35,273 nucleotides of DNA. It comes from Nemertoderma westbladi. Its lineage: Eukaryota > Xenacoelomorpha > Nemertodermatida > Nemertodermatidae. Where the stretch lies: positions 1 to 35,273 of the forward strand of contig JAUCBJ010007565.1 in NCBI GenBank assembly GCA_032718475.1, read 5' to 3'. This document shows positions 31,601-35,273 of this stretch, piece by piece; the first letter of the stretch is position 1; each line of letters begins with the position of its first letter. The translations under genes and the position numbers were made by a program. The notes below the pieces were generated by a model. The model did not search any database, was not told where the DNA came from, and saw only the letters and a list, made by a program, of their open reading frames with translations.

Positions 31601-33946
31601 TGAACCGCTGTAGTCACTACTAACTGTGAGCCGCAGTAGTCACTACTAACTGTGAGCCGCAGTAGTCACTACTAACTGTGAGCCGCAGTAGTCACTACTA
31701 ACTGTGAGCCGCAGTAGTCACTACTAACTGTGAGCCGCAGTAGTCACTACTAACTGTGAGCCGCAGTAGTCACTACTAACTGTGAGCCGCGCAGTAGTCA
31801 CTACTAACTGTGAGCCGCAGTACTCACTACTAACTGTGAGCCGCAGTAGTCACTACTAACTGTGAGCCGCAGTAGTCACTACTAACTGTGAGCCGCAGTA
31901 GTCACTACTAGCTGTGAGCCGCAGTAGTCACTACTAACTGTGAGCCGCAGTTGTAGTCACTACTAACTGTGAGCCGCAGTTGTAGTCACTACTAACTGTG
32001 AGCCGCAGTAGTCACTACTAACTGTGAGCCGCGGCCACGCAGTAGTCACTACTAACTGTGAGCCGCAGTAGTCACTACTAACTGTGAGCCGCAGTAGTCA
32101 CTACTAACTGTGAGCCGCAGTAGTCACTACTAACTGTGAGCCGCGCAGTAGTCACTACTAACTGTGAGCCGCAGTAGTCACTACTAACTGTGAACCGCTG
32201 TAGTCACTACTAACTGTGAGCCGCAGTAGTCACTACTAACTGTGAGCCGCGCAGTAGTCACTACTAACTGTGAGCCGCAGGCAGTAGTCACTAATAACTG
32301 TGAGCCGCAGTAGTCACTACTAACTGTGAGCCGCAGTAGTCACTACTAACTGTGAGCCGCAGTAGTCACTACTAACTGTGAGCCGCAGTAGTCATTACCA
32401 ACTGCTGGACCCCAGACTGAATTGGACTGCGGTCCCATAGAATAAAACGGAAACCAAACTACGTTACAGCTAGGTACGAAACTATTGCAGTAATTATCCG
32501 TAGTAACTGCTTGGAACTGTTTATAATACAATGACGTTGTGTCTCCTAGGTTACGATGACGTGTCTGTATGCCGGTCTACCGATGCCGACAGCGGACTGT
32601 ACGAATCCACCGAGGATCTGAGTGCGACCGACAGAGAGAAGGGCTACGCGTTGGTGCGTCGGGTCAACGACCGGGCGGTCGGTGGCCCCAGCAGTCCCGC
32701 CGCCTCGCCGCCTCGTAGCGACTCCAGCGGCGAGGTGCCGCCCCCGGTCCCCGCCCGTCTGCCCAACATCGAGCTAAGCGACGAGGAGACCCCCGCCGTG
32801 TGGGTCCCCCCTCGCCCCCGCTCCCTCCTCTGGGACCCGGCCCCCCAAGTCGCCCACTCCCGTCGCGGTTCTCACGAAGTCGCCTCCGTTGCCATGACGT
32901 CGCCCAATCACCGCCTCGCCGCCCACGCTCGAACTCGGAGCAACGGATTCGCTCAGCGCTCGCCCGACAGATCGCTCCCGCCGATCCCGCTCGGTTCCCT
33001 CGACGCGCCCTCCAGCGAGGGAGTGCCGCGGGAACCCAGTTACACGCTGGTCGGCGCGCGACCCTGTCTGGACGACGTTCTCCGATCGCCCCCTAGCGGC
33101 CCCCCCGAGTACTACTCATCAATAGCCTCCTCTTCCGACCCCACCTACGACCATATACCGGAGTCGGCCGCTAAGGGGCGACCGACGGCTTCCACTCCGT
33201 ACGCGGCGGTGGACTCGGATATTTACCTCGACCTGGACTCCGTCGCGAGTCCGATCTACGCACCTATCGGGCCGCCGGTGTCGCGATTAGTCGCGCCGTT
33301 GGCGCGGCTCTCCGAGTTCGACGAGGTAAGTCCGGAGCCGGAACGTCGGAGTCGGCATCGGAGGGTCATGTCGGACCCAGTGGAGGAGTTGTACGCGCGG
33401 GTGAATAAACCGGGTCGCCCGAACAATGTGCGGGTGTCGGTGAACCAGGGAAGGGAACCGACGAACCACGGGGGGACGGAACCAACGAACCACGGGGGGA
33501 GGGAACACGACTCGGACTCGAGCAGCGCTCCCGGCTACGAATCGGTCCCGTGGCCGAGTCGCACGTTGGGGCGATTGGAGGAGGACGCGCGACACCCGGT
33601 CGTCGGCACAAACCCGAGTGCTGTAAGAGTCAACGGCGATTTGACGACGTACTCGGACGTTGTCGGGCCCCTGGATCCCCGTCAGATGATCCAGATAGAC
33701 GAGGTGCAGCGAGCGGATCCCGCCTTCTGGGCTCGTAGGGAGCACACCTACACCGAGATACTCCGAGGGGGGCCGGACGCCCATCACACATACTCCGAGA
33801 TTCCCGGGGGCCGTTCGGCCAGGCAGCACACCTACACAGAGATACCCAACGACAGGTCGGCCCGGCCACGCAATAAACGCCACAGTCGATTACGTCACGG
33901 TGTCAGCAATGGGGACTGCGGTAACAGAAAGCTGGGAACCCTGTAG
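7518..33946 (+). CDS. PAG1/Cbp-like Csk-binding transmembrane adaptor, four-exon gene model
   Basis: Model: exons 7518-7654, 10904-11118, 12725-12883 and 32550-33946, predicting about 635 residues. Every junction is AG/GT and phase-compatible (2/2, 1/1, 1/1). Predicted protein: short ectodomain; membrane helix about 20-40; juxtamembrane Cys37 and Cys39 in CICIRERKKR; then a long disordered cytoplasmic tail with 18 Y-x-x-(V/I/L) motifs. These include YSAV66, YERI100, YQSI160, YDDV172, YALV203, YDHI370, YARV452, YESV500 and YTEI571/599. PPPVPARLP (234-242) resembles the SH3 ligand of PAG1, and Y452 with its following NKPG resembles the PAG1 phosphotyrosine that docks the Csk SH2 domain. Family role: once phosphorylated by Src-family kinases in lipid rafts, it recruits Csk, which inhibits those kinases. 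The C-terminus (GTL) is not a canonical class I PDZ ligand. The orthology rests on motifs and order; another tyrosine-rich transmembrane adaptor is the alternative. Extra exons cannot be excluded. Confidence 0.62.
8458..8503. repeat. Perfect 15-bp inverted repeat with 16-nt loop
   Basis: TGGCCATACCACCCC at 8458-8472 pairs perfectly with GGGGTGGTATGGCCA at 8489-8503. It lies in adaptor intron 1 in unique AT-rich sequence. It could be a short MITE relic or an RNA hairpin; no family recognised. Confidence 0.7.
8759..10000 (+). repeat. 15-bp minisatellite, left arm of a foldback-like structure
   Basis: About 80 units of a GAGTAAAAATATCGG/GAGAGTAAAAATATC type, period mainly 15 bp (5 codons), with occasional longer units such as TTGAGTGTTGAAAAATATC and inserts reading GGGCTGTCGGGAGT. 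Because the period is a multiple of three, long low-complexity frames open on both strands (repeats of LLPIF, SLDIFT, VKISG). These are by-products. Confidence 0.9.
10258..10492 (-). repeat. 17-bp minisatellite in inverse orientation, right arm of the foldback-like structure
   Basis: About 12 units of CAACACTCTATATTTTT, preceded by ACTCTCGATATTT. Its reverse complement (AAAAATATAGAGTGTTG) matches the longer units in the left arm at about 9190-9215. The arms are inverted around a unique spacer of about 260 bp (10001-10257) with no credible gene. Confidence 0.8.
10577..10720 (+). CDS. Candidate 144-nt cassette exon of the adaptor (uncertain)
   Basis: The acceptor TTACTTTTTCCTATAG precedes 10577 and the donor AG/GTATAA follows 10720. 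The segment starts and ends in phase 2, so inclusion between exons 1 and 2 would keep the frame and add 48 residues containing SDHYYGFRG and PPLP. The competing reading is that GGSLKTFRDNIVKHN and the wider open frame (10503-10838) are a relic of a retrotransposon reverse-transcriptase C-terminus, which often has an SLxxFK-type ending. Neither reading is secure. Confidence 0.28.
10904..11118 (+). CDS. Adaptor exon 2: cytoplasmic tyrosine-motif segment
   Basis: The acceptor GTTTATTTTTAG precedes 10904. The first base completes the Arg codon left open by exon 1. It encodes 71 full codons including LPTLPSSLEPQFYSAV (Y66) and a basic stretch with KYERI (Y100). It ends at AATGGAG before GTGGGC, leaving one base (phase 1). 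An alternative donor at 11047 (CCCG/GTAAAC) has the same phase and would remove the KYERI motif, so the two forms could be spliced variants. Composition is GC-richer than the flanking intron, consistent with coding. Confidence 0.55.
11119..12724. other. Adaptor intron 2; unidentified GC-rich block inside
   Basis: An AT-rich intron with a GC-richer block at about 11410-11910 that has no long credible frame and no clear tRNA boxes. It contains a GCGGTGG/CCACCGC stem near 11434 and, further on, a perfect 11-bp hairpin TTTCTCTCAGG/CCTGAGAGAAA with a 3-nt loop at 12158-12182. The GC-rich block could be a non-autonomous repeat; I cannot name it. Confidence 0.4.
12725..12883 (+). CDS. Adaptor exon 3: clustered tyrosine motifs
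   Basis: The acceptor CTATATTGACAG precedes 12725. The first two bases complete the Ala codon opened by exon 2. It encodes 52 full codons with a tyrosine cluster, SYVISDDAYYQSISDTYRHL (Y152, Y159, Y160, Y167). It ends CATCTGG before GTACGG, leaving one base that combines with GT at 32550 to give Gly, so the next exon is in frame. The donor is weak in isolation. If intron 3 were retained, translation would stop about 20 codons later in the first satellite unit. The last bases of the exon (CTGG) already belong to the satellite consensus. Confidence 0.55.
12884..14865 (+). repeat. 75-bp satellite, left part (about 26 copies), starting at the exon 3 splice donor
   Basis: The unit begins GTACGGCCAAGGGCGAGGGG, continues AAGGTTAACAACATACCAGC, CAATCGTGAGAAAGGTGTGT, and ends ACCCGTCCGTACTGG. 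Copies are very similar. Recurrent variants are GTACGG/GTGCGG, GTTAAC/GCTAAC, ATACCAG/ATAGCAG/ATACCAT and TGTACCC/TGTAACC. The period is 25 codons, so frames stay open for hundreds of residues on the minus strand. Variants are mostly non-synonymous there, which argues against coding. The array is broken by a LINE at 14866. Confidence 0.95.
15021..16079 (+). CDS. LINE ORF1 protein, 352 residues
   Basis: Presumed RNA-binding chaperone of the retrotransposon particle. The N-terminal half is polar and disordered, with internal repeats based on EAYNYW/NLEAYNYY/NLEAYNHY (near residues 150-210). The C-terminal part (about 245-340) contains LKLVTVLVRGLPTNTSSFGL, which resembles an RRM-like or processing domain in other ORF1 proteins. 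No CCHC knuckle is present. Upstream, 14866-15010 encodes a lysine-rich run (SLEKSKKKQGKIQK) in another frame, ending just before this ATG. That may be the natural N-terminus displaced by a frameshift, or untranslated sequence. The last 68 nt overlap ORF2. Confidence 0.75.
   Translation: MIPDSPVKTSVPHPHNLDDVMYSAYTWQKPAQTYKPQHGQIQGSVGIKLQNRFKPLEIDNEWESQVATLLKEQNLLLHNILGHSLISASQSTPSQGEGTNGNSKGAPQDHNIRIDAHSRLNEHTSSKRLTSDTGKRSDPSDNYEAYNYWSNSEDSTKNLEAYNYYFNLENLNTSRPKRSNEHTCNKANQYYMNHEDPVRNLEAYNHYLNSESCLLPGRGGILTQVGDTKSIQTSTTNHQQELKLVTVLVRGLPTNTSSFGLSQFCFKQTGHRPLNVMIIGSKGTIKNAKITIEKTYLPMFLRQDMWPNLSLSVIPAHLNQGNKYMKQLHYNGGWQTHANYYYYPKPQPRQWF
16012..19152 (+). CDS. LINE ORF2: APE endonuclease and reverse transcriptase, 1046 residues
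   Basis: Catalyses target-primed reverse transcription. The endonuclease spans about residues 50-320 with a full catalytic set: Asn58 (FNCKG), Glu85 (LQEHW), Asp211 and Asn213 (GGDIN), Asp278 and His279 (SYIDHI), and SDHRP (304-308). The RT spans about 540-830: RFRNISIITVLAKLWERTI, then LDMSAAFDK with Asp653, GVRQGGVLSPLLF (710-722), and the active site YADD at 752-755. The tail after about 850 has no recognisable RNase H. Translation could start at Met1 or Met7, both inside the ORF1 overlap, by reinitiation or frameshifting. No disabling mutation is seen. Domain identity is secure; the clade is not. Confidence 0.95.
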   Translation: MVDGRHMQTITIIQSHNQGSGFKQTSKYCAVVNEGQVLHAHKYETKSSTGFLKIETFNCKGFIRNKSYIIQRLNTEKPDVLMLQEHWLGPRQADFFFKRQSLHKEYTCVDYTISSEMLKPKRRIRGEGGTVIYIKNNLQVFCSPLNLNSERLTGIRIAGAFDRDLAIINIYLPSDCNRPEDKNNYFLTTTHLATVIEECQAAGLGIIIGGDINGSLKADIFHPRGSRSYSHFGHIFNNVILRNYDFTVADMCIKASGPMSTYTFNNKFGDIIRESYIDHILVGNEMYENIRESLVLEHDEKNLSDHRPVKILLQYKKTLQVEDNLLRSRIKQTKFDFKKATNVQKVAYREEIRGKLESVNHNVTLDEKVNILTNTINEASKNNIPRFYWKPKTHLKYRKNLKVTGKRSTNYSKDYQDYQQHIRDIIATNRHDPKLFWKNIKPVKDNFIVPNPTLLYHEVKTQFNNCMQHNEDPSLHTPDPTCSNSKPELGKTVKDDCSTKTNPNNITPTEIESNIKDLNRQKAADINNIISESLFYGLSDTLTGFIADIFNEINRKGKTPLSFSTSIIFPVPKPAKKNSVIQNSTRFRNISIITVLAKLWERTIIKELECLTLNELQLGYRKGIGSETAYLLASQLIRKFNKKNSKIYALSLDMSAAFDKVSYTMLFDKLRQSKLNGNIVDAIETYYRNSVAYLNCNGYCYAEPIALCQGVRQGGVLSPLLFNYYMTDLITEIVESGLGVHIARESFAILTYADDVLLLATLKSDLQEMLQLSSCFLEKHNMKLNFSKCHFLSIETDGRCSTNDSITFCGKVVDAADGCFYMGIPLPSHRNRLKDHLNTKVWSNLSMLKNRGLTVDQITLKISSLVWRMICLPSISYGALALSNNELTEVASSCRSAMRDIIHLKSYMPNAVLAQLFEIDVESHLRLTNFRGLYNTFNTSNKKISSFFGSLLCDHWTDEDNKDSIFTLYQMSSWYHDLPPLNSLAVHNYSPQHCIQKRKKELQHQITDRDMFLTLINLSLLNRPDIPMSLRKEVLQETNKMVLVGL
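19180..19655 (+). repeat. 168-bp tandem repeat in the LINE 3' UTR, about 2.8 copies
   Basis: The unit begins TTAACTGCACATTCATTTCA and ends near CTCTATACATCAGATG. Copies start near 19181, 19349 and 19517. Each unit contains two related halves (ACTGCACATTCATTTC and ACTGCACATTTAATTC), so an older duplication of about 60 bp preceded the 168-bp one. It sits between the ORF2 stop and the 3' terminal stem and tail, as part of the element. Confidence 0.85.
19707..20825 (+). repeat. 75-bp satellite, right part (about 15 copies)
   Basis: The same unit resumes directly after the LINE tail and ends at GTACTGGGTGTGG. Three units carry an extra GTGT (GTGTGTGTACCC, near 20187, 20263 and 20421), giving 79-bp units and breaking the 25-codon frame. 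These longer units are absent from the left part. Confidence 0.95.
20826..20915 (+). other. G-rich tract with G-quadruplex potential
   Basis: A run of short G-tracts (GGCGGG, GGTGGCGGGG, GGGGTG, GGGCAGGGG, GGGGGGGGGG) directly after the satellite end. Many runs of three or more G with short loops satisfy the usual quadruplex pattern on the + strand, which is also the sense strand of the adaptor pre-mRNA. Confidence 0.6.
20931..21731. other. AT-rich intronic DNA with poly-G runs, no gene seen
   Basis: Contains G runs at about 21014-21036 and 21677-21696. There is an imperfect hairpin around a CTGTCT/AGACAG pair (about 21166-21211), next to a CAGACAGACxGACAGAC stretch. It looks like a dispersed repeat, family unknown. 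No supported frame. Confidence 0.4.
21732..21809 (+). repeat. Left inverted terminal repeat of the Penelope-like relic
   Basis: ATTACGGATTATGTTATTTA, then TCAAGCACGTTAAGTAAAAT, then CCTTACCGGTAGGTGTGTTA up to GTATGTAAA. It matches the reverse complement of 22583-22667 over about 78 bp with a few substitutions and indels. Confidence 0.8.
21924..22363 (+). pseudogene. Decayed GIY-YIG endonuclease of a Penelope-like element
   Basis: The frame 21930-22098 reads KLRQSLPSLKHPVPDILA, then VVYSFSCPSCKGGYVG, which fits the start of a GIY-YIG nuclease with the cysteine pair typical of Penelope-like retroelements. The following part continues in another frame (from about 22102) with LFERVRQHQDG, then HIMTHRGEPNTRWPTDWREL, then a TAA at 22250-22252, after which similar-looking coding continues to a TAA at 22361-22363. 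So at least one frameshift and one stop disable it. No RT domain is present between the inverted repeats, so the copy is 5' truncated or internally deleted. Confidence 0.6.
22583..22667 (-). repeat. Right inverted terminal repeat of the Penelope-like relic
   Basis: TTTACATACTTTGGTACTAA onward to CGTAATTA, complementary to 21732-21809. TGTGCTAATATTA occurs at 21723-21735 and again about 20 bp beyond this arm (22689-22701) in direct orientation. That could be a target duplication, although it overlaps the left arm by a few bases. A separate 9-bp stem (GATCAGCTG/CAGCTGATC, 22516-22541) lies just inside. Confidence 0.8.
22702..23735. other. Intronic/upstream DNA, no gene seen
   Basis: AT-rich with no supported frame. 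It holds the long palindrome at 23160-23210 and, at its end, the 5' flank of the carrier gene. An in-frame TAA at 23721-23723 fixes the carrier start unless there is an upstream intron. Confidence 0.45.
23160..23210. repeat. Near-perfect 51-bp palindrome (25-bp arms, 1-nt centre)
   Basis: ACAAAGGACTTCCGTTTAAT followed by TGCGT is mirrored by ACGCAATTAAACGGGAGTCC followed by TTTGT, with one mismatch in 25 positions. It could be a tiny MITE or a replication-derived inverted duplication. No transposon family recognised. Confidence 0.85.
23736..24674 (+). CDS. Mitochondrial carrier, SLC25A35/A34-like
   Basis: 312 residues, the usual length for SLC25 carriers, in one exon. It has three repeats with the carrier signature: PLDVVKTR (25-32), PFYLMKTQ (128-135) and PMDVCSTR (231-238). 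The RMQLQGEL run, IGKVDGLLALQKGL (59-72) and IAVGHQHSHRGM (144-155) are like SLC25A35. Close motifs near the end are MYNQPTTAAGKG and YKGISASLFRLWPHT. Predicted inner-membrane transporter with six helices; the substrate is not settled for this subfamily. The ATG follows an in-frame TAA by 12 nt, with G at +4. The gene lies inside adaptor intron 3 on the same strand. No poly(A) tract follows, so there is no direct sign of a recent retrocopy. The frame is intact and GC-rich like the other host exons. Confidence 0.93.
   Translation: MGSKVFEEFALGASSGCSACLFSNPLDVVKTRMQLQGELLARGTYVRPYRNVLHAMSTIGKVDGLLALQKGLVPALSYQFVMNGVRIGVYQNSKNAGLLSTSEGDYSVWRNFLGGSISGLLGATCASPFYLMKTQLQSRSADSIAVGHQHSHRGMIAGLRDVYRREGLRGWWRGVTAAQARVFVGSGAQLGSFALFKEYLPRTRASNLDKTSLRVVSAGCSGIFVVCCMTPMDVCSTRMYNQPTTAAGKGVYYSNLVDCIVKILTKEGPLAFYKGISASLFRLWPHTVLHLTFWDTFREYYLSYVKLKQEKV
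24675..26349. other. 3' flank of the carrier and intronic DNA, no gene seen
   Basis: AATAAA at 24878-24883, about 200 bp after the stop, is a good poly(A) signal candidate. A CRE-like TGACGTCA lies at about 25381-25388. The rest is AT-rich without supported frames, apart from the CTCF-like site listed separately. Confidence 0.45.
25952..25964 (+). promoter_or_regulatory. CTCF-like motif
   Basis: CCGCTAGGGGGAG matches the core of the metazoan CTCF consensus (CCGCNAGRGGGCAG-type) except for the last positions. It lies about 390 bp before the first 26-bp satellite. No proof of binding. Confidence 0.35.
26350..30005 (+). repeat. 26-bp satellite A, about 140 copies
   Basis: The unit is GTTATCTGAGTAATGTAACA + ATGTAT. 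Copies are nearly identical. Recurrent variants are TAGTG for TAATG, GCTATCTG for GTTATCTG, and 21-bp units lacking five bases near the 3' end (about 29545-29900). One unit near 27130 is 27 bp. Variants recur at fixed unit spacings, showing block duplications. No frame stays open, because 26 is not a multiple of three. Confidence 0.97.
30006..30413. other. Unique spacer between the two 26-bp satellites
   Basis: Contains a G run (about 30059-30076) and overlapping short frames with no recognisable domain. A TTTTTTTTAG acceptor-like site (about 30281) and a GTAAGT donor-like site (about 30333) bracket a short possible exon. Its phase does not fit exon 3 to exon 4, so it is not adopted. Confidence 0.4.
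30355..30367 (+). promoter_or_regulatory. CTCF-like motif
   Basis: CCGCTAGAGGGCT in the spacer between satellites A and B, same orientation as the site at 25952. It is a close match to the CTCF core by eye. Confidence 0.35.
30414..32404 (+). repeat. 26-bp satellite B, about 76 copies, each with a TACTAAC word
   Basis: The unit is GTAGTCACTACTAACTGTGA + GCCGCA. It is unrelated in sequence to satellite A. Variants are TACTCAC for TAGTCAC, GAACCGCTG for GAGCCGCAG, and small insertions (GCCGCGCAG, GCAGTTGTAG, GCCGCGGCCACGCAG) concentrated at 31790-32290, near the 3' edge. AGTAG/CTACT in each unit forms a 5-bp dyad. The array ends about 145 bp before the last adaptor exon. Confidence 0.97.
32550..33946 (+). 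CDS. Adaptor exon 4: main cytoplasmic tail, C-terminus
   Basis: The acceptor TTGTGTCTCCTAG precedes 32550. GT completes the Gly codon opened by exon 3, followed by YDDVS. It encodes 464 residues, Pro/Ser/Arg-rich and disordered. SH3-type runs are PPPVPARLP and RSLPPIPL. Y-x-x-hydrophobic motifs are YDDV, YALV, YTLV, YSSI, YDHI, YAAV, YLDL, YAPI, YARV (followed by NKPG), YESV, YSDV, and a C-terminal triplet HTYTEI, HTYSEI, HTYTEI. YARVNKPG is the best single link to the Csk-binding site of PAG1. The exon is strongly GC-rich. An ATG at 32531 lies upstream of the acceptor, so a shorter single-exon protein is formally possible but would lack a membrane anchor. Confidence 0.72.
33087..33099 (-). 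promoter_or_regulatory. CTCF-like motif inside exon 4
   Basis: The minus strand reads CCGCTAGGGGGCG, the best CTCF-core match in the window, in opposite orientation to the sites at 25952 and 30355. A weaker + strand variant, CCGCTAAGGGGCG, lies at 33168-33180. Both are in coding sequence, so chance or codon bias is a real alternative. Confidence 0.3.
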
Positions 33947-34423
33947 TTCCAGAGAACACTTTTACTTTCAGTTTAAAGTTTCAGCTTATTGTAAATTTTT
34001 TATAATAGCAATATAATTGTTGTTACTCGTTATTACTACTTCCTTAGATATAGACTACCAGTTCTGTTGATATGCAGTATATTTATGTGCCCTGAGTTTT
34101 GTATTTATCGTAAACTATTATTATAGTTCTATATTTTATCACCAGATATTATTTTAGTTATTTTTATTTTGATCGCTTTGTTAAAGGTCGTTTTATCGTG
34201 TCGCATCAGTTGTTATGAATAACTATTAACAACAGTCGATAGTCCGGAATGTACACAATCATCGAAGGGTTTAAAAGCTCCCGCAATGTAATCTTATTAT
34301 TAAAGTTGTATTATTTTACGATAAGAATAAAGTGTCGGAGAGATTTCGTCCGAGGGGGTGAGTTGGCAGGCTTTTAGCCATCGAGTGCAAAATTCAATAT
34401 TGCGCGGGCAGACAATCACCTTA
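33947..34423 (+). other. Adaptor 3' UTR with poly(A) signal at 34326-34331
   Basis: AT-rich sequence after the stop with no frame. AATAAA lies about 380 bp downstream, followed by a GT-rich stretch (GTGTCGGAG, GGGGGTGAGTTGG) that could serve as the downstream element. Confidence 0.5.
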
Positions 34424-34700
34424 GGTTCCACCTTGGTTTAGTGGATGCATTGAATTCACATCTCCTGTAGGTCGTGGGTTCGATCCTCGCATGGGCCAGG
34501 GCAGTTTTCTTATCGGCACGAATGCTTTAAAGGGACCAGCCAGGGCGCATCTCTGCCTCGCATCCTTAAGTGGTAGCTAAATGAGTACTGGAGTTTCCTC
34601 TGGGGAGTAAAGTTCTGGGGGGACCGCACTGGAAATAAGTCGTCAGACTTTGTGCGTAATCCCTGGCCTAGCGGCCGAAGAAAATTTACTTTACTTTTAC
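34424..34700 (+). mobile_element. tRNA-derived SINE
   Basis: The head resembles a tRNA gene: an A box-like TGGTTTAGTGGATGC (from 34434) and a good B box GGTTCGATCCT (34477-34487), in GTGGGTTCGATCCTCGC. A non-tRNA body of about 180 bp follows and ends in GGCCTAGCGGCCGAAG, then a TTTAC-repeat tail (about 34685-34700). Internal RNA polymerase III promotion is expected. No clear target duplication was found. The family was not identified. Confidence 0.7.
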
Positions 34701-35273
34701 GTTTTTAATCACGGCTTACTAAATGGCCTAATAGGCAAATTTTCAAAATTAATTTTATAGGATAATTAAAATCAACAAGTCATTGTGGGAAGGCCAAAAT
34801 GAACAAAAGCTTAATGTCCCAAAAGTCAATTCTCAAAAAAAGTATTTTTTACGAATTTTGGATATTTTCAAACTATCCCAAATGTCACATAAAGTTCGCT
34901 AATATGTTTTTCTCATTAAATATCGCATAAAGTTAAGTAACAAATAGTTCCAAACTGCACTAAACTAATAGAGTAAGTTGGAGGCTTGTATTCTATTGGT
35001 GGTTAAATTTGTTTTTCTTTAAATATTGGAGAATAAATAAAAATGATATAGAAATATTCCGTGGTTAATAATACACTGTGTATATGGGATGTGGTTGAAT
35101 TGCCATTAATTTTGTAAATAATTAATATATCGTGACCAAAGAGCCAGAAGATTAGAAGATTATTTTCCAAAGAGGCAAAACAATACATACTGAAATTTAA
35201 CATCAACTATAGTCTGTGTGTGTTGTTTTACCTCTAACGGTTTTCAACTTTTATGTTGTGAGGGTTGTTCTGG
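34701..35273. other. AT-rich DNA, no gene seen
   Basis: No supported frame, no RNA gene and no clear repeat in either strand; only short A/T-rich open frames. Confidence 0.6.

Noticed and set aside
26350-32404. CRISPR-like array
   Set aside because: Units are contiguous with no unique spacers, in an animal genome; these are ordinary satellites.
7654-32550. Direct joining of adaptor exon 1 to exon 4
   Set aside because: Phases clash (2 against 1) and give an early stop. Exons 2 and 3 resolve this.

Overview
The window is nuclear DNA from an animal. It carries spliced exons with GT/AG boundaries, a mitochondrial SLC25 carrier gene, a tyrosine-motif membrane adaptor, an APE-type LINE, a Penelope-like relic, a tRNA-derived SINE and several kilobases of minisatellite. 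There is no bacterial or phage gene organisation. The phylum cannot be fixed from the sequence. CTCF-like motifs would fit a bilaterian, but that is weak inference.

Layout. (1) 1-4510: an intronless gene for an 866-residue protein with a degenerate 3'-5' exonuclease-like fold and CCHC zinc knuckles. About 500 bp downstream lies a repeat cluster built on six copies of a stem-loop, most with a UUCG tetraloop; the outer stem shows a compensatory change. The cluster also holds near-copies of a 32-bp piece of the gene's own coding sequence. (2) 4511-7517: AT-rich DNA with a 68-bp tandem repeat. (3) 7518-33946: four exons whose phases fit together, reconstructed here as one + strand gene for a PAG1/Cbp-like Csk-binding transmembrane adaptor of about 635 residues. 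Exon 1 has the membrane segment and a CxC palmitoylation-type motif. Exons 2-4 carry the tyrosine motifs, and exon 4 holds a proline-rich SH3 ligand and a YARVNKPG element resembling the Csk docking site of vertebrate PAG1. (4) 33947-35273: 3' UTR, poly(A) signal, a SINE and featureless AT-rich DNA.

The adaptor's introns hold most of the window. Intron 1 contains a foldback-like pair of inverted minisatellites and a possible 144-nt cassette exon. Intron 3 (about 19.7 kb) begins with a 75-bp satellite that starts at the splice donor and repeats it. A largely complete LINE interrupts that satellite with a short target-site duplication. Downstream come a Penelope-like relic between inverted repeats, an intact intronless SLC25A35-like gene on the same strand, and two adjacent, unrelated satellites that share a 26-bp period. 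The second of these repeats a perfect TACTAAC branch-point consensus in nearly every unit, just upstream of the last exon.

How the genes relate: the adaptor is predicted to recruit Csk and Src-family kinases at membranes. The carrier is a separate mitochondrial gene nested inside it. The first gene has no evident functional link to either. The most notable results are the split adaptor gene, the covarying hairpin family beside the zinc-knuckle gene, and the satellites that duplicate splice signals at both ends of one giant intron. All homology calls are from reading the sequence; no database was searched.
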